In this document: positions 1-5,969 of the stretch, in pieces
How the letters are laid out: each line of letters opens with the position of its first letter
How positions within the stretch are numbered: the first letter of the stretch is position 1
Source of the DNA: Halieaceae bacterium
Lineage (GTDB): Bacteria; Pseudomonadota; Gammaproteobacteria; Pseudomonadales; Halieaceae
Reading direction: 5' to 3'
NCBI GenBank assembly: GCA_018666055.1
Contig: JABJAS010000341.1
Span: 1 to 9,179, forward strand
Length of the DNA stretch: 9,179 nt
Notes under the pieces: generated by a model
Told to the model about the DNA's origin: nothing
The model's database searches: none
Seen by the model: the letters and a program-made list of their open reading frames with translations, nothing else
Made by a program: the position numbers and the translations under genes

Positions 1-1887
1 CAAGTGTATGCGCGACAGTGTGCCGCTATTGAACCCGACTGGTTACTGCGAGTGAATCCTCAGGTGCTCAAGCGACATCATTACGAGCCTGCGTGGCAGC
101 GCCGCAGTGGTCGGGTAATGGTTAAAGAGCGGGTGACGCTTTACGGCTTAACAATCAGCGATGGTCGACGGGTTCACTTTGGTGAGATTGATGCTCCCAC
201 CGCACGGGATATTTTTATCCGAGATGGACTGGTCGCGGGAAACGTCATGAAGCCGCCGCGCTTTCTCCGTGACAATCTGTCCCTTATACGCTCGGTGGAG
301 GAGCTGGAGTCGCGCACTCGACGCCGCGATCTTTTGATCGAGGAGGAGGCGTTGGTGCGTTTTTATGACGAGCGTCTGGGGCCCAAGTGTGTGGGTATCG
401 CGTCGCTCATCAAATGGCTCAAACAGGATCGCAACCGGGAGCAGCACCTTTTGCTTCAGCGTGAGCAGATTCTGGTACGCGACCCCGGCGCCGAAGTAGA
501 GGCACAGTTCCCCCCCACCCTGCACTGGCAGGGCGTGGATTATCAGCTGCGGTACCAGTTTGAGCCCGGTCGCCAGAACGACGGGGTATCGATCACAATC
601 CCGCTGCCGCTGCTCAATCGCGCGCCGCGTTACCTGTTTGACTGGCTGGTGCCGGGCTTGCTGCGGGACAAATGCATTGCGCTAATCAAGGGGTTACCCA
701 AGGCGAGTCGTAAGCAGCTGGTGCCCGCGCCTGATGTGATCGACGCCGCTTTGACGGCACTCACGGTAGAGGACACGGATCTCTGCGCGGCGCTGGGTCG
801 CGTGCTCAAGCACCAGCGGGGGGTTCAGGTGAGCCCCTCAGAGTGGCAGCCGGCACAGCTCGAAGATTTTTATCGCATGAATATTCGCGTGGTAGATGCC
901 GCGGGAAAATTGTTGGGGCAGGGCCGCGACATGGCAGCACTCGTGACGGAGTTCAGAAGCGGTGAGACGACTGCCACGACATCCCGAGCCGGTTCCCCCG
1001 AGCGCGCTGCTGTGGAGCGTTGGGATTTTGGCGACCTGCCCAGGGTGTGGAAATCCCAGGCCGCCGGACTCGAGGTAATCGCCCATCCTGCATTGGTGCC
1101 CGAGGCAGATGGTGTGGCAATTCGCCTGCTCGATTACCCCGGTGAGGCTGCACTAGTGCACGAGGCGGGCTTGGTGGCGCTGGCGATTAAACAGGCCAGT
1201 CAGTTGGTCAAGTCATTGCGCAAGTCGCTGCTAGCGGGAAACGAACTCACGCTGGTCTTTGCGGCGTTGGAAGTCGACCGTAAGCGGCTGGTAGAGGATA
1301 TTATTGCGGCGGTGGCGCATCAGCACCTGCGAGGTGCTGACCCACCGCGTAACGAGGCGGCTTTCAAAGCGTGGTTTGATGTGCTGCGCAACGACTGGCA
1401 TGCAGAGACGGTCACGGTCGCAGGACAGCTCGGAGAGGCACTCAAGGCCTGGGCTGCTGCCCGCACGGCGGCTGCCCAACTGGGTAGCCAGGATTATCTC
1501 GATAGCCAACAGGACTGCTGGCGCAATATGACGACGCTTTTGGGGAGTCACAGCGTGCGCCATGCCGGCACCGAGTGGCTCGCGCAGTATCCGCGTTACG
1601 CTAAGGCAGCGGAGCACCGTATTAGCAGGCTGAATGGTCAGTACCTCAAGGATCAGAAGGCACTGCAGTTGCTGTCCTTATGGATAGAAAAACTGGATGC
1701 CGCGACCCAGCACTACCCCGGTTTGATTCGCTCGTCCGACGAGGCGTATGAGTATCGATGGATGCTCGAGGAATTTCGGGTGTCACTCTTTGCGCAGCAA
1801 ATGAAGACCCGACTACCCGTATCCAGCAAGCGCCTCGAACAACAGTGGCAACGGGTGCAGCACTGGATGGATGAACATCCCCGTTGA
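1..1887 (+). CDS. hrpA: ATP-dependent RNA helicase HrpA, C-terminal part (5'-truncated by window edge)
   Basis: This is the C-terminal half of a DEAH-box RNA helicase of the HrpA family; E. coli HrpA is about 1300 residues. The reading frame is open from base 1, so the GTG at 4 is an internal Val and not a start. The helicase motor (Walker A, DEAH, RecA-like domains) lies upstream of the window. The first 50-60 codons (IEPDWL, then KRHHYEPAWQ and VTLYGL) match the end of the OB-fold region. The rest matches the DUF3418 domain typical of proteobacterial HrpA: FIRDGLV, FLRDNL, the basic RTRRRDLL, LRYQFEPG, IPLPLLNR, LVPGLLRDK, LIKGLPK and a terminal RWMLEEFRVSLFAQQ. These agree with E. coli HrpA as I remember it. 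The family acts on structured RNA and on stalled or colliding ribosomes in the cytoplasm. The 3' end overlaps the mlaA frame by 17 bp if mlaA starts at 1871. No frameshift is seen. Confidence 0.95.
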   Translation, partial: QVYARQCAAIEPDWLLRVNPQVLKRHHYEPAWQRRSGRVMVKERVTLYGLTISDGRRVHFGEIDAPTARDIFIRDGLVAGNVMKPPRFLRDNLSLIRSVEELESRTRRRDLLIEEEALVRFYDERLGPKCVGIASLIKWLKQDRNREQHLLLQREQILVRDPGAEVEAQFPPTLHWQGVDYQLRYQFEPGRQNDGVSITIPLPLLNRAPRYLFDWLVPGLLRDKCIALIKGLPKASRKQLVPAPDVIDAALTALTVEDTDLCAALGRVLKHQRGVQVSPSEWQPAQLEDFYRMNIRVVDAAGKLLGQGRDMAALVTEFRSGETTATTSRAGSPERAAVERWDFGDLPRVWKSQAAGLEVIAHPALVPEADGVAIRLLDYPGEAALVHEAGLVALAIKQASQLVKSLRKSLLAGNELTLVFAALEVDRKRLVEDIIAAVAHQHLRGADPPRNEAAFKAWFDVLRNDWHAETVTVAGQLGEALKAWAAARTAAAQLGSQDYLDSQQDCWRNMTTLLGSHSVRHAGTEWLAQYPRYAKAAEHRISRLNGQYLKDQKALQLLSLWIEKLDAATQHYPGLIRSSDEAYEYRWMLEEFRVSLFAQQMKTRLPVSSKRLEQQWQRVQHWMDEHPR

Positions 1888-2782
1888 AGCCCCCGTGACC
1901 CGCGTGCACAATAGCGTTACAGTTACGCCCGAAGAGAGCCCAGAGCGCCTCGGTATGTTGCGGTACGCCACAAATTGTTTCCCCAATTCACGCGCCTCGT
2001 CAGCGGCGATAGCCGCGTTCGTCTGCGCGTTTCGTGTCAGGCGGCGAGCGTTATTCTCGCTCGCCCAAGCAGCGGCCAAAATCTTCACGTTGGCGTTGGC
2101 GCTATGGTGCGCGCTTTTACCGGCCCATGGACAGGCAGAGACCGATCCTTGGGAGGGTTATAATCGCTGGATGTTTGGCGCCAACGACGGCTTGGATCGT
2201 TACCTTGTTAGGCCGGTTGCCAAAGGTTACGACGTCATCATGCCCGAAGTCGGTCGTGTGGGAGTCAACAATTTTTTCAGCAACTTCTATGATTTTAACA
2301 GCGTGCTCAACGCGGCTCTGCAGGGTCGGTTTGAGCAGGCGCTGAACAATACTTTTCGAGTAATCACCAACACGACGGTGGGGATATTCGGTCTGTTTGA
2401 TGTCGCGAGCAAGGCGGGTATCCCGCGCTACGACACCGACTTTGGCCACACGCTACACCTATGGGGTGTACCCCGAGGCAATTATGTTGTGTTGCCCCTT
2501 CTGGGACCCAGCACCGTGCGCGGCGCCACCGGCACGGCTTTTGATGCCTTCGCATCGCCCACCGGACAGCTGATCAACGACGAAGTCTTCTGGGGTTTGC
2601 GCTTTGTCAATATCATCGATTTACGCGCCGGGCTTCTCGACGCCGAAGCGGTGATTACCGGTGATCGTTACGTTTTTTATCGCGACGTTTACCTGCAAAA
2701 TAGGGCGGTGCTTGAGTCGGGAGGGCAAGTGAAGGATGACTTCTCTGAATTTGACAACGACTGGGACGAGGAAGCGTTTTGA
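1871..2782 (+). CDS. mlaA: MlaA/VacJ family outer-membrane lipid-asymmetry protein
   Basis: MlaA sits in the outer membrane and passes mislocalised phospholipids from the outer leaflet to the Mla retrograde pathway. The mature part is clearly MlaA: DPWEGYNRWMF (residues 92-102), RYLVRPVAKGY, GVNNFFSNFYDFNSVLNAALQG, NTTVGIFGLFDVASKAG, the DFGHTLHLWGVPRGNYVVLPLLGPS stretch (given in the usual order) and a C-terminal YFRD-like helix. The tail is acidic, ending in EEAF. The N-terminus is odd: from the ATG at 1871 there are about 58 residues before a basic patch (RVRRR) and a hydrophobic segment ending AHGQA (residues 85-89). An ATG at 1955 would shorten this by 28 residues and has a weak AGAG upstream; neither start has a strong Shine-Dalgarno sequence. 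There is no convincing lipobox: C80 is preceded by A-L-W and followed by more hydrophobic residues, so cleavage by signal peptidase I after A89 is more likely. It is probably cotranscribed with hrpA and the signalling genes downstream. Confidence 0.9.
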   Translation: MNIPVEAPVTRVHNSVTVTPEESPERLGMLRYATNCFPNSRASSAAIAAFVCAFRVRRRALFSLAQAAAKIFTLALALWCALLPAHGQAETDPWEGYNRWMFGANDGLDRYLVRPVAKGYDVIMPEVGRVGVNNFFSNFYDFNSVLNAALQGRFEQALNNTFRVITNTTVGIFGLFDVASKAGIPRYDTDFGHTLHLWGVPRGNYVVLPLLGPSTVRGATGTAFDAFASPTGQLINDEVFWGLRFVNIIDLRAGLLDAEAVITGDRYVFYRDVYLQNRAVLESGGQVKDDFSEFDNDWDEEAF

Positions 2783-2815
2783 TTCCCCACCGCTACTGGT
2801 TGCAAAACTGCTGAC

Positions 2816-4006
2816 ATGACCCAGATCGGGGCCGTGTTAGTCGTGGACGATCAGGAAGCGCGCGCAGCCGCGTTGATCGCCGCGCTGGATGATCCCTGCC
2901 ACCGTTACGAGATTACACCGCAAGCCCCTGACATTGAGGCGGTGCTGGGTGCTGACAGCCCGTGGGATTGCGTGATCTGTCACGTCGAGTTGCTGCATGT
3001 GTCCTGGGCCTCAGTGCGTCGTGCCATGCGCTCGTTTGATGTGCAGGTGCCGGTGCTGGCGGTGAGTGACCACCGCGACATGGGTAGCATGACCACCGCG
3101 CTGGGTCTGGGTGCGGCCAACTTTTTTGTGAACCCCGCAGAGAAACCGGGTCTGGTGCTGCGCGCCATCGAGCGTGGCGTGCATCACCGGCAGCTGCAGC
3201 GCGATCTGGTGGAGTCCAACGAGAACCTTGAGCGCGCCAATGCCGAACTCAGTCACTCGCTGCGGATACTGGAGCAGGACCAGGCGGCGGGCCGGCAAGT
3301 GCAAAAGGCAATGTTCCCTGCGCACTCACTCAAGGCGGGGGATTACTGGTTCAGTCACCGTATTCTGCCGTCGCTCTATTTAAGCGGCGACTTCACTGAC
3401 TACTTCAGGGTGGGCGAGCACCAGGCGGTGTTTATTCTGGCGGATGTGTCGGGCCATGGGAGCTCGTCTGCGTTTGCCACTGTTCTCCTGAAAAATCTCT
3501 TTGCCCGCAAGCGCTCTGACTACCTCCGTCGCGACGACAAAACCGTGACCCAGCCAATTGAAATGCTGACCCTCGCCAACCGCGAGCTGCTTGAATTGCA
3601 CGTGAACAAATACGCCACCATGGTGGTGGGGTGTCTCGACTTTGAGCGCCACACCCTGCAATACTCCGTCGCCGGTCACCTACCCAAGCCCGTTCTCATG
3701 ACCCCGGGCCACATTCAGTATCTGCCGGGAGAGGGCATGCCTGTGGGGCTGACGCCCGAGGCGACCTATGGCCTTGATGAAATCGCTTTGCCCGAGACCT
3801 TTATGCTGGTGCTGATGTCTGACGGCGTATTGGAAACCATCGACGAGGTGGATCTGATCGAACGCGAGAAAACTTTGTTGGCGCGACTCAGTGGCTCTCT
3901 GGAAAAACCGGGTGATCTGATTCGCCGATTGGATCTCGGTGACATCACCTCAGACGATTTGGCTGACGATATCGCAGGGCTCTTTGTGAGCAGGGGGGTG
4001 AGGTGA
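2816..4006 (+). CDS. RssB-like response regulator with PP2C/SpoIIE-type phosphatase domain
   Basis: A 396-residue protein with three parts: a receiver-like domain (about 1-120), a charged helical linker (about 120-165) and a SpoIIE/PP2C-type Ser/Thr phosphatase domain (about 165-393). The receiver keeps the acidic pair D11-D12, but the phosphoacceptor position in VICHVELL is H56 and the conserved Lys position in FFVNPAE is N106, so phosphorylation of the usual kind is unlikely. The phosphatase keeps the acidic metal ligands: D192 in SGDFTDYF, D210 in ADVSGHG, D336 in MSDGVLE and the D384-D385 pair near the end, plus the structural motifs KYATMVVG and AGHLPKP. It is therefore predicted to be catalytically active, with the adjacent STAS protein as the likely substrate. 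The overall architecture resembles RssB, HsbR and CrsR, but it has no C-terminal kinase domain such as is described for HsbR/CrsR. It starts 33 nt after mlaA; the Shine-Dalgarno sequence is weak. ATG 2816 is chosen because it sits directly before receiver strand beta-1 (VLVVDD). Confidence 0.9.
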   Translation: MTQIGAVLVVDDQEARAAALIAALDDPCHRYEITPQAPDIEAVLGADSPWDCVICHVELLHVSWASVRRAMRSFDVQVPVLAVSDHRDMGSMTTALGLGAANFFVNPAEKPGLVLRAIERGVHHRQLQRDLVESNENLERANAELSHSLRILEQDQAAGRQVQKAMFPAHSLKAGDYWFSHRILPSLYLSGDFTDYFRVGEHQAVFILADVSGHGSSSAFATVLLKNLFARKRSDYLRRDDKTVTQPIEMLTLANRELLELHVNKYATMVVGCLDFERHTLQYSVAGHLPKPVLMTPGHIQYLPGEGMPVGLTPEATYGLDEIALPETFMLVLMSDGVLETIDEVDLIEREKTLLARLSGSLEKPGDLIRRLDLGDITSDDLADDIAGLFVSRGVR

Positions 4007-4506
4007 GCGATTGCCGGATTTGTGCAGCGTCCAATGATGGGGCCCACGTTCTCAAGTTACAGGGGGATGTCCGCCTCACTATGTGTACCGCACTTGATCA
4101 GTATTTTCAGGGCATGTTTGCCGAGCCCGATTTCGTGAGTGTGTGGGTGGATGTAACCGAAGCCGATGGCCTCGATAGCACCACGCTGGGCATGCTTGCC
4201 CAGTTGGCGATTCAGACGCGCGAGCGCTTTCATTTTCGGCCCGCGATCTTCAGTATCAATCCCAGTATCGATCGTCTGCTCGATACCATGGGGTTTGATC
4301 AGCTCTTTGAGCGTCGTAACGAGTGCTGCAACACCGATGCCAGTATCAAGGAGATTCCGGCCGTGGCCTGCGAAGAGGGCGAGGTTGCAAAGCAGGTACT
4401 CGCTGCGCACCGCACGCTCATGTCGATCAGTGACGAGAACGCGGGCGCATTTCGGGATCTGGTGACGACCCTTGAGCGCGCAGAGGACATGCAGCCAGCG
4501 CCTTGA
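4003..4506 (+). CDS. STAS-domain protein, anti-anti-sigma factor type (partner of the upstream phosphatase)
   Basis: A 167-residue protein with an N-terminal STAS domain (about 5-105), the fold of SpoIIAA-type anti-sigma-factor antagonists. Strand VSVWVDVTEADGLDSTTLGML carries the usual phosphorylation loop at D58-S59-T60-T61; T60 aligns with the SpoIIAA phosphoserine by my reading. When unphosphorylated, such proteins bind an anti-sigma or regulator protein; a kinase inactivates them and a PP2C phosphatase restores them. Residues 106-167 form an extra, mostly helical tail with no family I can name. The GTG start overlaps the phosphatase stop in GTGA (4003-4006), with a G-rich Shine-Dalgarno sequence at 3992-3998, so translation is probably coupled and stoichiometry matters. 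It resembles HsbA, CrsA and PA2797. No kinase gene is in the window. A short hairpin (CGCC GGCT GGCG, 4507-4518) follows the stop but has no U-tract. Confidence 0.88.
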   Translation: MSDCRICAASNDGAHVLKLQGDVRLTMCTALDQYFQGMFAEPDFVSVWVDVTEADGLDSTTLGMLAQLAIQTRERFHFRPAIFSINPSIDRLLDTMGFDQLFERRNECCNTDASIKEIPAVACEEGEVAKQVLAAHRTLMSISDENAGAFRDLVTTLERAEDMQPAP

Positions 4507-4547
4507 CGCCGGCTGGCGAGTGAGTAGCAGTAAGCAGAAGCGGTGAG

Positions 4548-4694
4548 TTAGTCGCCTTCGGTCAGTGCGTACATTTTGTCGATAACCGCCTCGACCTGAA
4601 GCTCCAGAGAGGCGTAATCCATTTCGGCCACCAGCTCCAACTTGAGTTCGTGGAGCAGCTCTATGACTTCTTTGAGTCCTTCTTCGTTGGACAT
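4548..4694 (-). CDS. Small acidic protein, 48 residues, hypothetical
   Basis: A short reverse-strand ORF of 48 codons plus TAA, beginning MSNEEGLKEVIELLHELK and ending MYALTEGD. I do not recognise it. In its favour are a GAGGAA Shine-Dalgarno sequence (4699-4704) 4 nt before the ATG and a perfect TATAAT box on the same strand at 4725-4730. Codon and amino-acid content also look like a real protein: 10 Glu, 3 Asp and 3 Lys (net charge about -10), with Leu/Val/Ile spaced as in amphipathic helices (about 5-24 and 28-44). There is no membrane segment, signal peptide or Cys/His metal motif. It lies 73 nt downstream of the dusA stop on the same strand and converges on the STAS gene with a 41-nt gap. 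It could be a small cytoplasmic helical protein that binds a partner; the function is unknown. Confidence 0.6.
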   Translation of the reverse strand: MSNEEGLKEVIELLHELKLELVAEMDYASLELQVEAVIDKMYALTEGD

Positions 4695-4724
4695 GGTATT
4701 CCTCGGTGTGTCACGTGTAGAGGC

Positions 4725-4730
4725 ATTATA
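4725..4730 (-). promoter_or_regulatory. Candidate sigma-70 -10 box for the 48-residue ORF
   Basis: The reverse strand reads TATAAT exactly, in the gap between dusA and the small ORF. A transcript would start near 4718, leaving a leader of roughly 24 nt with the GAGGAA ribosome site. The -35 region at the normal 17-nt spacing (AGGCAG, 4748-4753) is poor, so the promoter may be weak or need an activator. Confidence 0.4.
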
Positions 4731-4767
4731 GAAAACAACAGGGTGGCCTGCCTATTAGGTGCAATAA

Positions 4768-5796
4768 TTATCCTGATACCACTGCGCGCTCCGGCGGCGC
4801 CGAACAAAACGCCATGGCTTCGAGCAGGGTGTCCGCACCCGACTCAGTCTTGTGGGACTGTTCACTCAGGTGCCGGCGGTACTGCCGCCCACCATACTGG
4901 CCCTGATACAACCCCAGCATATGCCGGGTGACGTGATGCAGCCGGGCCCCTTTTGAGAGCTGCTCGGTGATGTAGGGCAGCATTGCTTCAATGGTCGCTT
5001 CACGACTGGCACTGGCGCTATCGGTGGCGTCAAACAGCCCCGCGTCGACCTCGCTTAGGAGCCATGGGTTCTGATAGGGGGCTCTCCCCAGCATCACGCC
5101 GTCGACTCGATCGAGGTGGCTGCGACAGGCATCGAGTGTGTCGATGCCACCGTTAATAACAATGGTGAGCTCGGGAAAGTCCTGCTTTAAGCCATACACC
5201 CACTCGTAATTGAGTGGCGGGATCTCGCGGTTCTCTTTGGGGGATAAGCCCTGCAGCCAAGCCTTGCGCGCGTGCACAATGAACACCTCGGCCCCCCCCT
5301 TTGCCACTGTCCCGACAAAGTCGACCAGCTCCGAGTAGCACTCTTGATGATCTATGCCGATGCGGTGCTTTACGGTGACCGGAATGTCGCAGGCGTCGCG
5401 CATGGATGCCACGCAGTCGCGCACGAGCTTGGGTTCGGCCATCAGGCAGGCGCCAAAGCGACCATTCTGTACTCGATCAGACGGGCAGCCGCAGTTGAGG
5501 TTGATCTCATCATAACCCCACGCTTCACCGAGCTTGGCGCAGGCCGCGAGATCCGAAGGCGAGGCGCCGCCGAGTTGTAAGGCCACCGGGTGCTCTTCGT
5601 CATTAAAACGCAAATGCCGCTCGACATCGCCGTGCAGCAGTGCGCCCGTCGTCACCATCTCGGTGTAGACTCGCGCGCGGCGCGTGAGGGTGCGCCAGAA
5701 TCGCCGGCAGTGTCGGTCGGTCCAGTCCATACAGGGCGCCGTATTGAACCGCCAAGGACTGTGCCGAGTGTTGTGCGCCTTCAGATCTGTCACCAA
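4768..5796 (-). CDS. dusA: tRNA-dihydrouridine(20/20a) synthase DusA
   Basis: DusA is an FMN enzyme that uses NADPH to reduce uridine to dihydrouridine at positions 20/20a of the tRNA D-loop. The 342-residue length is normal for the family. Visible motifs are RFNTAPCMDWTDRHCR (residues 16-31, FMN/substrate loop), EMVTTGALLHGD (46-57, a DusA-type stretch), QLGG, NLNCGCPSDRVQ (99-110, with C104 as the expected catalytic Cys), VTVKHRIG (140-147, K143), FIVHARKAW (172-180, H175), INGGI (215-219) and GVMLGRAPYQNPWLL (233-247). The family more often reads VAPMMDWTD where this protein has TAPCMDWTD. There is no ATG near the N-terminus; the start is TTG (5796) or the next codon GTG (5793), with GGGTGG upstream as a weak ribosome site. 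It is transcribed away from the outer-membrane protein gene. Confidence 0.95.
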   Translation of the reverse strand: MVTDLKAHNTRHSPWRFNTAPCMDWTDRHCRRFWRTLTRRARVYTEMVTTGALLHGDVERHLRFNDEEHPVALQLGGASPSDLAACAKLGEAWGYDEINLNCGCPSDRVQNGRFGACLMAEPKLVRDCVASMRDACDIPVTVKHRIGIDHQECYSELVDFVGTVAKGGAEVFIVHARKAWLQGLSPKENREIPPLNYEWVYGLKQDFPELTIVINGGIDTLDACRSHLDRVDGVMLGRAPYQNPWLLSEVDAGLFDATDSASASREATIEAMLPYITEQLSKGARLHHVTRHMLGLYQGQYGGRQYRRHLSEQSHKTESGADTLLEAMAFCSAPPERAVVSG

Positions 5797-5813
5797 ATGC
5801 CACCCGTAAGAGA

Positions 5814-5843
5814 TTGAAAGACGATAGCGCTTCTTGTGATGCT
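5814..5843 (+). promoter_or_regulatory. Candidate promoter reading toward the 5970 gene
   Basis: TTGAAA (5814-5819) matches the sigma-70 -35 consensus at 5 of 6 positions. An 18-nt spacer separates it from GATGCT (5838-5843), a poor -10 preceded by TG in the extended -10 position. Transcription would start near 5850. If so, the 5' arm of the first inverted repeat at 5842-5848 would not be transcribed and that repeat would act as DNA. This is a pattern match only. Confidence 0.25.
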
Positions 5844-5962
5844 ACGCAGCGCCGCATACTTCGTCTTAAAAGGTGCGTAGGATACCGCCCCGAGACGTAA
5901 TCTCTCAGGGTTGTGGTGCGGTAAAATCACCGCCGTTTGCCGAGATCAGGCGGTTTTTTTTT
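5842..5962 (+). promoter_or_regulatory. Structured leader with mutually exclusive hairpins (attenuator-like)
   Basis: Four arms with matching sequences lie in order. ACCGC (5884-5888) can pair with GCGGT (5918-5922). GCGGT can instead pair with ACCGC (5929-5933) across a 6-nt loop. ACCGCC (5929-5934) can instead pair with GGCGGT (5949-5954), which is followed by nine T. This is the 1:2, 2:3, 3:4 arrangement of a transcription attenuator. Inside 1:2 there are further stems continuous on the 5' side: CCC (5889-5891) with GGG (5908-5910), and GAGA (5892-5895) with TCTC (5901-5904) closing a CGTAA loop. Upstream, CTACGCA (5842-5848) and TGCGTAG (5874-5880) form a perfect 7-bp inverted repeat with a 25-nt loop. 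I cannot match it to a known riboswitch class. A terminated small RNA divergent from dusA is the main alternative. Confidence 0.45.
5929..5962 (+). terminator. Rho-independent terminator just before the 5970 gene
   Basis: ACCGCC (5929-5934) pairs with GGCGGT (5949-5954) around a 14-nt loop and runs into nine consecutive T (5954-5962). It points along the + strand, although no + strand gene ends between 4506 and here; it lies 7 nt before ATG 5970. It therefore ends either a leader RNA or a small RNA, and not an upstream coding operon. Confidence 0.65.
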
Positions 5963-5969
5963 CAACAGG

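Noticed and set aside
4507..4518. CGCC-GGCT-GGCG hairpin after the STAS gene as a terminator
   Set aside because: The stem is 4 bp and there is no U-tract; recorded only as a structure.
5750..5850. Integrated element at the 5' end of dusA
   Set aside because: The 5' end of dusA is a known integration site for some prophages and islands, but there is no integrase, no duplicated dusA end and no composition break here.
5937..5969. Upstream TTG start for the barrel protein
   Set aside because: It would encode the terminator loop, arm and T-run (giving FFF) ahead of a normal signal peptide, and has no ribosome site.
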